Shown: positions 17,575-27,367, counted from the first letter of the stretch. The stretch is DNA of 64,000 nt from Enterococcus casseliflavus NBRC 100478 (GCF_001544095.1 NZ_BCPT01000001.1:1-64000), one strand, 5' to 3'. The notes: generated by a model from the letters alone, not told the origin. Translations and numbers: made by a program.

Positions 17575-19785
17575 TCAGCTCTGACCTTTTCGATATTGTC
17601 CTGGGGTCATTCCCGTGCACTTTTTAAATAAACGATTGAAGTAACTGGGATTATACCCAAGGTTTTCTGCAATTTCATTGATTTGGTGATCAGTTTCGAG
17701 CAACTGCCGTTTTGCTTCTACGATGCGAACATTGGTTAAATAATCAATAAAGTTGACCTGCTTGGCACGCTTGAACTCCTTACTCAAAAAGATTGGGTCT
17801 ACTTCGAAACGATCCGCAACGTATTCTAACGAAATTTGTTCATTGCGAAAATCAGAATGGATGTACTCCGCTACTTTTTGGATCATTTCACTATAAGAAT
17901 TAGCGACATTTTCTTGCCAGAGGATGGAGACGGGTTTTAAGAAATGATGGTACAAAAAGGCTTGGATCTGATTGATGGCTAAAAGTCGTTCGATTCGCTC
18001 TAACACAACCGTTTTCGATACATAATCCGTTCGTGAGACCCCATTTTCATTTAAAAGGTAATCGACTTGATCGTACAGTCGATTGACCACATAGATCACC
18101 GCAGCCTGTTGATTGTTTTCTGCCACGACCTGTTCTAAAAACCGCTGGAGACTTCGTTGCAATTCTTCATGATAGCCACTTTTCAGCGCTGTTAAAATCA
18201 AATTTTCTTGCGAAAGAGAATACTTCGGCAGTGGGCGCATTTTCTCTCCTTGAAGCACTTGATTTTCGGAAATCAACCGTTGCAGATGGATTTGCTTTTT
18301 GAGACGTTGGGCAACTTCAGGCAACTTGCGAATCTCTGTTTCTTGTTGCGAACTAACGATGGTGACATAACGGCAGACGATCAAATTGATTTGCTTGGTG
18401 ACCATCGTGAAGTAATCTGTCAGTTGTTGCTCTTGATTGACCACAAAAACCAAAATCCGTCCTTCATTTGAAGAAACGATGGTTGATTCAGGGAAAAACA
18501 TGGCTGTGACATCCGTTATAATGTTTTCTAGCGCAAACAAAATATGGGTTTCATCTTGGGAATTTGCTTGATTGCTTAATAGATCATTGAGTTGGAAATA
18601 AAACAAGCGATACCCTGGGTCACTTAAGCGCCAGTTTTTTTGCTGCAGTAATTGTTGCGATTCTTCCTCTGACAAATAGCCATAATACCCTTCCATCAAA
18701 TGTTGGATCACTTGTCGCTTCAGCGAATCTTGAAAGCGTTCCGCCTGATTTTGTAACAATCCTTTTTCACGACTTAATTGTTGCCAACGGTCCACCAAAA
18801 ACTCCAGATCGTTTTCTTTTTTCCATTGGGTATTACCAAAGAGCTGATCCATTGTTTTTTCAAAAGGTTGGTATTGTTTTTTGGCTAAAAAGAGACTCAT
18901 GACTGCCACACAAGCAATAAAAAGAATACTTACGACGATCAGCACTCTAGCCAAATGAGTGACTGGCTCGGTAATCAATGCTAAGGGAACAACGGTATAA
19001 AAGGTCCATATTTGGTTGAGCCGCGTACTGTTTACGGCGATCATGCTATAATCATTGCCATTGATCGATTCGACCCAGGTTCCTTGATGCTCTTCACTCA
19101 GTGGTTGGATAACATTTGCTAAGTTCTGATCGCCAATAAAACGAAAACTCTCATGATTAAAGGAAATCGCTGCGAGTCCATTTTCAATTTGGGTATCATA
19201 AAAATACTTTAATAATGATTGCTCGTCGATCGTTGCAACTAAAAAAATTTTAGGCTGATCTTCGCCTTGGCTATCAATGTTTTGTACAAAAATCAATTCA
19301 TCCTCTTCTTCAATGATCTTCCACTGGTACTGCCTACCATTATCGATCCGATAGCGTTCAAATGCTGTTTTGGTTTGCTCGAGCGTTAATTCATACGTGC
19401 CGCCACTTTCAATCCCAAAAGGCGTCTCGCCTAGTGAATAAATACCGATTCGATTGACATAATTGGAGCTATTTGTTAAATAAAACAATTCTTCCGACAG
19501 CTGGATCAGCGTCTGATAATTTGTCGTTTCCAATAAATCTTCTTGGTAGCGCCTTTGAAACGATTGCCCCCAAACGCTTAAAGTCACTTCCAGCTGCGAG
19601 AACTGTTGGTTGATGTTACTAACGATTCCTTCGACTTGGCGATTATTTAGTTCTTGATACGATCGTTGTAATGGTCCGATCAAATAGGCATGCAAAAAGA
19701 TTGCAACGGCTAATAGCGGCACGACGATCCATAGACTGGCTAGCTGCAGTTTTCGATGAAAACCGCCTGTTTTAAAGTACTTCAT
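17575..19785 (-). CDS. Membrane-anchored AraC family regulator, YesS-like
   Basis: A 736-residue one-component regulator with transmembrane segments at about 17-38 and 286-308. These flank an extracytoplasmic sensor region of about 240 residues. A cytoplasmic linker follows, and the last 100 residues carry two AraC helix-turn-helix motifs (ISLEYVADRFEVDPIFLSKE; INEIAENLGYNPSYFNRLFK). The architecture matches Bacillus YesS. The start is ATG with AAGGGTG seven bases before it; a TTG lies two codons upstream. It directly follows the ABC permease genes, separated by a hairpin, and probably activates them. Confidence 0.85.
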   Translation of the reverse strand: MKYFKTGGFHRKLQLASLWIVVPLLAVAIFLHAYLIGPLQRSYQELNNRQVEGIVSNINQQFSQLEVTLSVWGQSFQRRYQEDLLETTNYQTLIQLSEELFYLTNSSNYVNRIGIYSLGETPFGIESGGTYELTLEQTKTAFERYRIDNGRQYQWKIIEEEDELIFVQNIDSQGEDQPKIFLVATIDEQSLLKYFYDTQIENGLAAISFNHESFRFIGDQNLANVIQPLSEEHQGTWVESINGNDYSMIAVNSTRLNQIWTFYTVVPLALITEPVTHLARVLIVVSILFIACVAVMSLFLAKKQYQPFEKTMDQLFGNTQWKKENDLEFLVDRWQQLSREKGLLQNQAERFQDSLKRQVIQHLMEGYYGYLSEEESQQLLQQKNWRLSDPGYRLFYFQLNDLLSNQANSQDETHILFALENIITDVTAMFFPESTIVSSNEGRILVFVVNQEQQLTDYFTMVTKQINLIVCRYVTIVSSQQETEIRKLPEVAQRLKKQIHLQRLISENQVLQGEKMRPLPKYSLSQENLILTALKSGYHEELQRSLQRFLEQVVAENNQQAAVIYVVNRLYDQVDYLLNENGVSRTDYVSKTVVLERIERLLAINQIQAFLYHHFLKPVSILWQENVANSYSEMIQKVAEYIHSDFRNEQISLEYVADRFEVDPIFLSKEFKRAKQVNFIDYLTNVRIVEAKRQLLETDHQINEIAENLGYNPSYFNRLFKKCTGMTPGQYRKGQS

Positions 19786-19821
19786 TCCCAAACACCCTTG
19801 TAATAGATTTTATGTAACAAA

Positions 19822-19847
19822 TTGTCATGCGAAAAAACGCATGACAA
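19822..19847 (-). terminator. Hairpin between permease and YesS-like genes
   Basis: TTGTCATGCG and CGCATGACAA pair perfectly over ten bases around AAAAAA. Only TTTGTT follows on the minus strand, so it may be a leaky terminator or an mRNA-stabilising stem. Confidence 0.55.
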
Positions 19848-19871
19848 CCTATCCACAACTATTGAAGTGTA

Positions 19872-20750
19872 TCATCCTTTGACGGATCCAATCAGCATTC
19901 CTTTGGCAAAATGTTTTTGCAAAAACGGATAGAAGATCAAAATTGGCAAAGTCGCCACAATGATGACTGCAAATTTGATTCCTTGTTCAGGCGGCACATA
20001 GTTTGGGTCCATACTTGCTAACGCATTGGCACCACTGGAGGCCATCGTGATCTGTCTTAACAATAACTGAATCGGCCATTTTGCTGAATCGTTGATATAG
20101 AGCAATCCACTCATGAAGTCGTTCCAGATACCAACGGCGTAAAAAAGGGTGAAGGTCGCGATCACTGGTTTTGATAAAGGCAAAATGATTTTCCATAAGA
20201 TCCCTAGTTCCGTACAGCCGTCCATCTTGGCGGATTCTTCCAACTCGATCGGCATTTCTTGGAAAAAGTTTTTGATGATCATTAAGTTGAACGGATTGAT
20301 CGCGATTGGCAAAATCAATGCCCAATAAGAATTGATCAGTCCTAAATTTTTCACCACGATAAACGTTGGGATCATCCCACCTGAAAAGAGCATTGCAAAA
20401 ATCACGAGATTCAACAAGGTGTTCCGTCCTTTTAGGTGCTTGCGTGATAAAGGATAGGCAAAGGTGAAGGTACAGAAAAGCTGCACCAGCGTGCCAACGA
20501 TGGTAACGCCGACCGTTACAAGCAAACTACGGATAAAGGTGTTGGTTGAAAAAATAAAGCGATAGGAGTCGAGACTGATCTCATTTGGCCATAAGAAAAA
20601 CGAACGTGTGGTCAATTCTAACTCCGTAGCAAATGAACCGGCGATCACATAAATAAAAGGAATCACCATGAATAACCCAATCAATGCCAAAAATAGCGCA
20701 TTAAAAATGTCAAATATTTTCCCTGCCTTCGTATTGTGTAAAGTATCCAT
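19872..20750 (-). CDS. Carbohydrate ABC transporter permease (LplC/YtcP type)
   Basis: A 292-residue inner-membrane permease with six predicted helices. The EAA loop that contacts the ATPase is ELEESAKMDGCTELGILWKI at about 174-193. It has the N-terminal MalG-like form used with LplA-type lipoproteins. It is the second permease of the importer, 11 bases after its partner. Neither it nor its operon includes an ATPase, so a shared MsmX-like ATPase elsewhere is expected. Likely substrate: RG-I oligosaccharides (from context). Confidence 0.85.
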   Translation of the reverse strand: MDTLHNTKAGKIFDIFNALFLALIGLFMVIPFIYVIAGSFATELELTTRSFFLWPNEISLDSYRFIFSTNTFIRSLLVTVGVTIVGTLVQLFCTFTFAYPLSRKHLKGRNTLLNLVIFAMLFSGGMIPTFIVVKNLGLINSYWALILPIAINPFNLMIIKNFFQEMPIELEESAKMDGCTELGILWKIILPLSKPVIATFTLFYAVGIWNDFMSGLLYINDSAKWPIQLLLRQITMASSGANALASMDPNYVPPEQGIKFAVIIVATLPILIFYPFLQKHFAKGMLIGSVKG

Positions 20751-20761
20751 CTTTTTCCTCC

Positions 20762-21709
20762 TTAGTATAAGCCGCTTTCGCCAAAGCGTTTCGCTAATTT
20801 ATTGGTACAAAGTACGAGGATGATCCCAACGATCGATTTAAATAATCCGACGGCTGTTGAGTAACTGTAAGCGCCATTGGTGATCCCCATCATATACACA
20901 TACGTATCAAAAACATCTGCTACTGTTCGGTTCAACTGATTGGTCATCAAGAAAATCTGATCAAACCCAGTAGACAAAATCGACCCGATCCGCATGATCA
21001 GCATAATGATGATCGTCGAACGAATCGCAGGCAAAGTGATGTGCCACACACGACGAAAACGTCCTGCACCATCCATGATCGCGGCTTCGTATTGTTCCTG
21101 ATCCACACCTGATAAGGCAGCTAAATAAATAATGGTCCCCCAACCGATCTCTTTCCAAATCGATTGCATTACGATCATGGGGCGGAACCATTGCGGGTCT
21201 GAGAGAAAGTCGATTTCAACGCCTGTCAACGAAGCGATAAATTGAGTGATCGCTCCATGATCGATGTTGAATAAGATATGCCAAAGACTAACGACGATCG
21301 TCCATGAAAGAAAATGTGGTACATAGACGAAGGTTTGAATGGTCCGCTGAAACAGCTTGTTGCGCAATTCATTCAGTAACAGTGCCAAAAAGATGGGTGC
21401 TGGAAACGAAAAGAAGATGTTTAAAAAGGCAATCATCAACGTGTTCCACAAGATCCGAAAGAAATCAGGATTATTGAAGAAATCCATAAAATTTTGTGTT
21501 CCGACCCATGGACTATCTGCGATTCCTAAAAAAGGCACATAATCTTTGAAAGCAATGATCAACCCATACATCGGTGCATAACGAAATACTGCAAAATAGA
21601 TGATCCCGGGAATCGTCAAAATATAGAGCCATTTATTTTGTTTAAAATGGTTGAGAAAACTCCCCCATTGCTCTTTCGTTTTCGGCACTTTTTTTATTGT
21701 TGTTTCCAT
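20762..21709 (-). CDS. Carbohydrate ABC transporter permease (LplB/YteP type)
   Basis: A 315-residue permease with six helices and the EAA loop DQEQYEAAIMDGAGRFRRVW at about 205-224. The opening LYILTIPGIIYFAVFRYAPMYGL is typical of LplB proteins (shown here only as LYILTIPGIIYFAVF in essence). Its ATG overlaps the end of the PL26-like gene by 16 bases, so enzyme and transporter are coupled. It pairs with the LplC-like permease and the 25.8 kb lipoprotein. Confidence 0.85.
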   Translation of the reverse strand: METTIKKVPKTKEQWGSFLNHFKQNKWLYILTIPGIIYFAVFRYAPMYGLIIAFKDYVPFLGIADSPWVGTQNFMDFFNNPDFFRILWNTLMIAFLNIFFSFPAPIFLALLLNELRNKLFQRTIQTFVYVPHFLSWTIVVSLWHILFNIDHGAITQFIASLTGVEIDFLSDPQWFRPMIVMQSIWKEIGWGTIIYLAALSGVDQEQYEAAIMDGAGRFRRVWHITLPAIRSTIIIMLIMRIGSILSTGFDQIFLMTNQLNRTVADVFDTYVYMMGITNGAYSYSTAVGLFKSIVGIILVLCTNKLAKRFGESGLY

Positions 21710-24207
21710 TCATTCTCCTCCTCTAACTCCGCTCCGATCAGTGCTAAACAACAAATCGTATTTAGACCCCACTGTGACAACACATTGGTCGATACCCACG
21801 GCATTTCTTTTATTTTTTTCCACGTTGTCGCTGCTTCAATGGTCGCTTCGATCGGCAATGGAACACCCGATTTGTCATTATCAAGCAATAACTGCCAAGC
21901 CCTTTGACTGATTGCTTGATCGTTACGCACTCGCCCAGCAAAGGCCATCATCGTCGACGCAAACATTGGCCAGGCAAAATGAGGTTCCGTCAGTCCCCCG
22001 TTTGATTCTTCTGCTTTTCTCTCAGGACTCAAGCTATAAAACCAGCCAAACTCCCCTAACATCTCTGTCCACTCGGGGTCTTCCAGCACTTGAGCAAGTT
22101 CTAACCAAACTTGCGGCGCCCCAAAGGAGATGACCATGTGATAGCCGCCAAAATTCCCAGTTCCCATATAAGATAAGGTTTTGTCTTGTGGATCAAATAA
22201 CACTGTGGGACCAGACAATAGGCGCTGGGGCATGGCTTTGATGCAGGTGATGCCCGTGCGAATTTTTTCAAGGTAAACAGGATCATTCGTCCGTTCCCAC
22301 TGGGTAAACCAGTTCGAGACTAGCGCAGCCCAATCTGGTCCGATGCGAATCGGTATCCGCTTCGTTTCTCGTTCATAAAACTCGCGCATCGGTGGTAACG
22401 CATCAAAAGCATAGGTTTCATTGTCTTTGACTTGTTCCATAATCTCCCCAATGCGTTCATCCGCTGTCAAATAGTAGTAGTAGCGATGGAGACCCGCCAT
22501 TGAAATTCGAACTTCTTTTGCTTGGCAGCCCCAATGAACGACATTATGCCGTGACCCTAATCCTTTGTATTCACCAGCATGATACTGATCGACTTCTGAA
22601 GTATGTCTCGTCATGCTTTCAGCCAGATAGTAGACGCTTGGATCACCAGTCCGTAAGAAATCTAGCCAAAGCCACATGTTAGGGACCAATTCAGTGTTTT
22701 GCCAAGCGTACCCACCAAGATCGTAGCGCCATTGGTGTCGAAACTGATCATAGGTATGCATGACATCACCATAGTTCCAATAGCCATACCAACTTCTTTG
22801 TTGGACTTCTGCTAAATAGAATTGACGCATCTCAGCCAATTGTTGCTCCAGCAACTGTTTCGTTTTCGTTGATTCATCTGGTAAACTGATCCTGCCAAAA
22901 ACCTTCGTCTCTTGATAACGCTCTGGCAATGAAACGATCTGGGCAGGTTCTTGGTTTTCTTGAGCTAAGCCCAGCAACACTTCTTCTGACGGGGCTTCTT
23001 CATATAGATCCAACCAACAACGCGTCGTATTTGCTACACCAACTGCGGTCGAACGAATCTCTTCCATTCCTTCGTATCCGCTAAGCATATGATCCCGTTT
23101 GGAATAGTGCTGAAAATCCATTGGCTTGGCATTCGGTGACCACTGCCACATCGTGATTTGGGTTTCTTTTTGGGTGATGCCTGTCACCTCGATCGCAGAT
23201 GGTGCTTTTTCCCAAAATTTCTCCATGCTGCAAGCAACGCCGCCGGTTTCTCCCCCAGCGTAAAAGGTACCTGAATAATGCTCGCCATCCCCAATGGGCA
23301 ACCAACAGTACCCAGCTTCGGTCTGTTTTTCTAATTCAAATGACCGATGATTGATTTGATTGACCCGAAAATTGTCCCAAATAGCATTTTCCACCGCATG
23401 AGACAGCATCGGCTCGTCCGCTGGGGTCAATGAAACGAGCTGGCCACTGGCTTGTTCTTGATAGGGAATGTTTTGCTGATAGTGTCGCCGTGAAAGTAAC
23501 AATTGCGCCGCTTCATGATACACAGCATCTGCAATAAATTTGACTTGTCGATTCCAATTTTCACCTGTGAACGCATAATCAAATGCTATCCCCATGCCTT
23601 CATAAACAAGTGGTTTGATGATAATGACCGTATGAATGATTTCCAATTTGCTGATTTCGCGAAAGATACGGAACCGTAAAATAAACTCTTGCACCACTTC
23701 TTGATTGATCTCAATGACGCCCGATACTTTGATAACGGCTTTCTCGGAACCATTTTCTTCCAACATCAAGTCCGTTACTTTGGACTGCACCTTTTTGTTT
23801 TGGTATTGCAGGATTGCGTGAAGATCTTGCAATTTTTTCTGCCCATTGACCGCTACCCAGTCCAATACATTTTTCCCTTCCCCATGTTTCGGGAAGAAGC
23901 CTTTGATCGTACCGTTGTCAAAATAAATACCGTTGTAAGCTTCCCTAGCAATCGCCTGTTTCTTCTGGACACGCTGTTTTCTTTGAAAAAGTAACTGCGT
24001 CGTTTCTGCCACCAGACCACTGTGTCCTGTCCATTTCACACTGCCATCTGGCCAGTAAGCCAGTACTTTCGTTTGCAGCGGCTCCTCCCCCAGCAAAAAC
24101 AGTTCCTCCCTTAGAACCTCAGGTTGTAAAGCCCCTTTTTCCCATGGATACCCAAAACTCAGCCCACGTTTTCCCTTAGGTTTATTTTTGAGCCATTTCA
24201 ATGCCAT
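21694..24207 (-). CDS. Exo-rhamnogalacturonan lyase-like protein (PL26 type)
   Basis: A protein of about 837 residues without signal peptide. The start region (LSFGYPWEKGAL, then VLAYWPDGSVKWTGHSG) is the beta-domain signature of the PcRGLX/PL26 exo-rhamnogalacturonan lyase family. The middle has a large helical toroid with aromatic motifs (WYGYWNYGDVMHTYD; YAWQNTELVPNMWLWLD; HWGCQAKEVRISMAG; WFTQWERTNDP). PL26 enzymes cut RG-I exolytically by beta-elimination, leaving 4,5-unsaturated galacturonic acid, which fits the GH105 hydrolase at 39 kb. The start follows GAGGAGGAG; the longer frame lies in the upstream gene. Family assignment is from remembered motifs. Confidence 0.7.
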   Translation of the reverse strand: MALKWLKNKPKGKRGLSFGYPWEKGALQPEVLREELFLLGEEPLQTKVLAYWPDGSVKWTGHSGLVAETTQLLFQRKQRVQKKQAIAREAYNGIYFDNGTIKGFFPKHGEGKNVLDWVAVNGQKKLQDLHAILQYQNKKVQSKVTDLMLEENGSEKAVIKVSGVIEINQEVVQEFILRFRIFREISKLEIIHTVIIIKPLVYEGMGIAFDYAFTGENWNRQVKFIADAVYHEAAQLLLSRRHYQQNIPYQEQASGQLVSLTPADEPMLSHAVENAIWDNFRVNQINHRSFELEKQTEAGYCWLPIGDGEHYSGTFYAGGETGGVACSMEKFWEKAPSAIEVTGITQKETQITMWQWSPNAKPMDFQHYSKRDHMLSGYEGMEEIRSTAVGVANTTRCWLDLYEEAPSEEVLLGLAQENQEPAQIVSLPERYQETKVFGRISLPDESTKTKQLLEQQLAEMRQFYLAEVQQRSWYGYWNYGDVMHTYDQFRHQWRYDLGGYAWQNTELVPNMWLWLDFLRTGDPSVYYLAESMTRHTSEVDQYHAGEYKGLGSRHNVVHWGCQAKEVRISMAGLHRYYYYLTADERIGEIMEQVKDNETYAFDALPPMREFYERETKRIPIRIGPDWAALVSNWFTQWERTNDPVYLEKIRTGITCIKAMPQRLLSGPTVLFDPQDKTLSYMGTGNFGGYHMVISFGAPQVWLELAQVLEDPEWTEMLGEFGWFYSLSPERKAEESNGGLTEPHFAWPMFASTMMAFAGRVRNDQAISQRAWQLLLDNDKSGVPLPIEATIEAATTWKKIKEMPWVSTNVLSQWGLNTICCLALIGAELEEENEWKQQ

Positions 24208-24859
24208 GTTCGATCTCCTCCTCTTCCCTCTCTGCAGGTTGAACTGCATCGTTTTGTTGCTTTAGCTTTTGTTCATTTTCATCAAATAATTTCAAGTAAA
24301 TCCCCATTGTGCCAATGATCCACATCCCAATACTTAAAAAAGGAAGGAGACCGGGGAGAAAAAAGCTGATCGTACTACAAATCCCAAACCAAAGGACGCC
24401 TAAAAAGGTGCCAATAGGTTGAAAAAAAAGAAAGCGTAGCGAAGCGCCTAGGTACTTCTTCGTTGGGAGCACATAATATTCGTACATGCTATGCAATGTA
24501 TTGATCACAGCGATCGCGACGCATTGGCTAACGATCAATAGGATCAAGCCTGTTTGAGTCAATGCCGCTAAAAATCCTTGCTGGATCACCACCATGGGGC
24601 ACAAATAAAAGAGAATGATCGGTAAGCCCAAGCGATTCGATCGCCAAAAGTTCCTGCGGTAATACCCAAAGAACGTTTGAAAAAAAGGCGGCGATTCCTG
24701 TTTAAGGGTTTTCTTTGCTACGTGGAATCCTGCTTGTACGCTAGGCGCCAGTCCAAAGATGATCCCACCTACTAGTGCACCTATAATAACGGTTACATTT
24801 ATCAGCAAACAATAAAAGACAAAATCTGCTGCTTGATATGCTTTCTGCCAATTCATCAC
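24182..24859 (-). CDS. DUF624 (YesL/YesV-like) membrane protein
   Basis: A 225-residue protein with about five hydrophobic helices and a charged C-terminal tail. It belongs to the DUF624 family, almost always found beside carbohydrate ABC importers of the yes and lpl type; function is unknown. Its start overlaps the stop of the DUF1961 gene by four bases (ATGA) and its end overlaps the PL26-like gene start by 26 bases, so it is tightly coupled inside the importer operon. A second DUF624 protein is at 34.7 kb. Confidence 0.82.
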   Translation of the reverse strand: MMNWQKAYQAADFVFYCLLINVTVIIGALVGGIIFGLAPSVQAGFHVAKKTLKQESPPFFQTFFGYYRRNFWRSNRLGLPIILFYLCPMVVIQQGFLAALTQTGLILLIVSQCVAIAVINTLHSMYEYYVLPTKKYLGASLRFLFFQPIGTFLGVLWFGICSTISFFLPGLLPFLSIGMWIIGTMGIYLKLFDENEQKLKQQNDAVQPAEREEEEIEHGIEMAQK

Positions 24860-25524
24860 CGTTCCTCCTCTAAGGAATATACCTTTAAGTCTTTATAGCG
24901 GGCCTTCAGTGGCGCCATTTGCCGAAATCCGATCGCTCCTTTGGTTAATACGGGACCAAACTGTTCCTCATCAAGGTACCTTAACACCAATAAGTCGTTG
25001 ATCCAAAAGGAAATCGTTGCACCTACCTTATCGATTCTTAGGTGATAAAACCCTCGGGCATCTGCTACACTCGGAAGTGGATCTGCGCCTTGGGCGACCA
25101 GATGAAACCCATGGCTTTTGCGCAAATTACACGTTTCAAACGCCCGTTCCTCCTCATACTTTCTTCGAAAATAAGAAAGGTGGTAAGCATCGATCCCTCC
25201 AGAATGATACTCGGGATATGCTCCGGTTCGTTTGGGTACTCCAGAATCGAAGATCGAGCCACCCTTGCGATTGGTTGCTGCAAAAAAGAGCATACATAAG
25301 CCTGGTTCAGCCAGTGGTTGAAACTGCCAGGTGATTCGTAGGTCCGCTGGAAATTGTTGAGGCAGCCATAAAACAAAATGTGGTTGTTTGTTTGATTCTT
25401 CAGAATACGTATTCGCCAGAATCATCCCGTCTTGGAAAGTAATTTTGGGCTCTCCTTCAGCAATAAAGTGTTGAATATCTGCTGCTTGATTCAGCGGATT
25501 TTCATAGATCAATTTCGCTACCAT
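24856..25524 (-). CDS. DUF1961 (YesU-like) protein
   Basis: A 222-residue cytoplasmic protein, probably a concanavalin-like beta-sandwich (LRITWQFQPLAEPGLCMLFF; GGIDAYHLSYFRRK; GAIGFRQMAPLKARYKDLKV). It matches YesU of the Bacillus rhamnogalacturonan operon, whose activity is not established. It is the first gene after a promoter carrying the bipartite box, and is followed by a four-base overlap with DUF624. A glycoside-binding or lyase-like role is plausible only by context. Confidence 0.78.
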   Translation of the reverse strand: MVAKLIYENPLNQAADIQHFIAEGEPKITFQDGMILANTYSEESNKQPHFVLWLPQQFPADLRITWQFQPLAEPGLCMLFFAATNRKGGSIFDSGVPKRTGAYPEYHSGGIDAYHLSYFRRKYEEERAFETCNLRKSHGFHLVAQGADPLPSVADARGFYHLRIDKVGATISFWINDLLVLRYLDEEQFGPVLTKGAIGFRQMAPLKARYKDLKVYSLEEER

Positions 25525-25569
25525 TTCTTCTTCTCCTTTTATGCGTATATGAGCTACTTTTCTCTTTTC

Positions 25570-25598
25570 ATAGTAAACTTGACCTACATTTCTAACAA
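25570..25598 (-). promoter_or_regulatory. Predicted promoter of the DUF1961-led operon
   Basis: Minus strand -35 TTGTTA (25593-25598), 17-base spacer, -10 TACTAT (25570-25575). The -35 overlaps the edge of the bipartite box. Confidence 0.55.
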
Positions 25599-25624
25599 TT
25601 GACTTTTTTTGAATTCCTTGATAT
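25596..25624 (-). promoter_or_regulatory. Bipartite operator box, copy 1 (putative YesS-like regulator site)
   Basis: Minus strand: ATATCAA, seven variable bases with the next C shared, AAAAAAA, then GTCAATTG running into the -35. The same arrangement is at 27394-27423 before the lipoprotein gene. The inner arm continues as TTGTTAGAAAT here and TTGCTGGAAAT there. Confidence 0.5.
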
Positions 25625-25744
25625 CAAGCGTTAGATTAGGTTTTTCACTTGTCTTTTTCCATTTTTTCTTTTCTGATTTCTTACTACCTGTCTCGTCTCA
25701 CCTGAATAGTACTCCATTTTATTAGCTGAAAAAAATCATTGAAA

Positions 25745-25780
25745 AAGAAAAAGGTTGAGAGCAAGATCCACTCAACCTTC
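25745..25780 (-). terminator. Terminator after the lipoprotein gene of importer 1
   Basis: Minus strand AAGGTTGAG and CTCAACCTTTTTC form a nine-base stem with a T-rich tail, separating the lipoprotein from its permeases. Confidence 0.75.
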
Positions 25781-25791
25781 TTCGACTGTCG

Positions 25792-27306
25792 TTATTGTGC
25801 TTGATGAAGGGCATTCGTTTCTTCCATCAGCTGCGTGCCTCCTTGATTCTTCCAAAGTTCGATCGCAGCTTCCCAACCCCCTTCATCGATTTGTCCTGCA
25901 ATAAATTGAACCCGCGCGTCACTAATGATCTGATCAAGCTGTGCCCCTTTTGTTACATACGTATCTGTATTATAGGAGGCTGCTGGGTTAAAAACAGCGT
26001 GCTCTAAATCAGCTTCCATCAATGACAATCGTTTTTCATAGCTTTCAGTAGCCGCTTCTGTATCAGGCTTAGCAATATAGTACAGGGTATCTTCCGTTAC
26101 ATTCATCCCAATTTGTGAGTACCCTTTGACCGCATTGGCTAACGCTTCAGCTTCTGATCCTTCTAATGCGACGGACATTCCATCCACTACTTCAAAATTG
26201 ATTCCTTCGATTCCGTTGTTCAGCAATACCTGTACTTCTTTATCATTTAATTTATCAAGGAACGTCAACACCTCTTTTAGATGTTCCTCTGTCTGGACAC
26301 TCGACTTAGGAATCGCCAAGAAACCAGAATAGCCATCTGTCGGTAACGCATTCATCGTACCGCTATTATCTTTTAAATTCCCTGTAAAGACGACGAGGTC
26401 TTCTTCTCCAGCTTGCAATAATTTATTACTGATTTGTGCTGCTCGTGAATACGTATCAATAATGATCCCACCACGTCCATTGATAAACGGCTCATCCCAT
26501 TTATCTGCTGCCATGGTTGCAAAATCACGATTGACATAGCCTTGTTCCACCATATCTTTAACAAATTGCATTGATTCTAGGTATTCTGGTTGCATAAAGG
26601 ATGGCTCTAAAGTGCCGTCTATTTCTTTCCAAGCATTTCCTGCCCCAAACCAAGTAGCTAACACATCGTAAGGACTATTTGAATTGATCGAGCCAGGCCA
26701 TTGGGGAATAATCAAACCAAACGTATCATTTTCACCATTCCCATCGGGATCGTTCTCAGTAAATGCTTTGGCAACCTCATAGAGATCATCGATCGTTTCT
26801 GGTACATCTAAGTTTAAGTTTTCTAACCAATCTTTTCGGATGATCACCGCCGTCCGCATCGCATCACGTTTCCGATAAATTCCGTACACTTTGCCATTCA
26901 CAGAAGAATTACGCAAAACATCCTCGTTAGATTGAGAGAGATTAGGATAATCAGCTAAATAGTCGGTCAAATCCCAAAAAGCGCCATTTTCTGCTGACTT
27001 GATAAACCCTCCTGATTTTCCTTGAATGACCATCACTTCTGGAATATCATCTGAAGCTAACGTAATATTCATTTTATCCTCGTAGGATGTATTGGGTGCC
27101 CAGGTAATATCAATGTTTTTGCCAGTGTAAGCTTCTAATTGCTTCAAAATCTCGTTGTCACTTGCAGGTGGTTCAGTTTCAATGTACGGCGATAAAATCG
27201 AAATCGTATCATAATCTGTTGTGGAGCCTGCTTCCTCCTTCCCGCATGCCGACAAAAAGGCGACTGATAGTAACCCCAAACCAAGAATCGTACTTAATTT
27301 TTTCAC
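25792..27306 (-). CDS. Sugar ABC transporter substrate-binding lipoprotein (LplA/YtcQ type)
   Basis: A 504-residue lipoprotein. The signal peptide ends in a lipobox (AFLSAC, Cys at about 21), followed by a GKEEAGSTTDYD linker. The mature part is an LplA-type family 1 binding protein (NEILKQLEAYTGKNIDITW; GIIIDTYSRAAQ). Large size is usual for oligosaccharide binders. AGGAGG lies before the ATG. It is transcribed alone, with its own terminator, upstream of the operon encoding its two permeases. Confidence 0.87.
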   Translation of the reverse strand: MKKLSTILGLGLLSVAFLSACGKEEAGSTTDYDTISILSPYIETEPPASDNEILKQLEAYTGKNIDITWAPNTSYEDKMNITLASDDIPEVMVIQGKSGGFIKSAENGAFWDLTDYLADYPNLSQSNEDVLRNSSVNGKVYGIYRKRDAMRTAVIIRKDWLENLNLDVPETIDDLYEVAKAFTENDPDGNGENDTFGLIIPQWPGSINSNSPYDVLATWFGAGNAWKEIDGTLEPSFMQPEYLESMQFVKDMVEQGYVNRDFATMAADKWDEPFINGRGGIIIDTYSRAAQISNKLLQAGEEDLVVFTGNLKDNSGTMNALPTDGYSGFLAIPKSSVQTEEHLKEVLTFLDKLNDKEVQVLLNNGIEGINFEVVDGMSVALEGSEAEALANAVKGYSQIGMNVTEDTLYYIAKPDTEAATESYEKRLSLMEADLEHAVFNPAASYNTDTYVTKGAQLDQIISDARVQFIAGQIDEGGWEAAIELWKNQGGTQLMEETNALHQAQ

Positions 27307-27345
27307 TACTTTTCCTCCTTAGATTTTGTTGTTGAGCCCGATTAA

Positions 27346-27359
27346 ATAAACCGCTTTCA
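27346..27359 (-). promoter_or_regulatory. cre-like site before the lipoprotein gene
   Basis: Minus strand TGAAAGCGGTTTAT, 12 of 14 cre consensus positions, starting just after the predicted transcription start. Confidence 0.5.
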
Positions 27360-27367
27360 ATACCAAA

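Noticed and set aside
25617-25629. CTTGATATCAAG palindrome near the DUF1961 promoter
   Set aside because: The palindromic half is not kept in the second copy of the box at 27.4 kb; only ATATCAA is shared, so the symmetry is probably chance.
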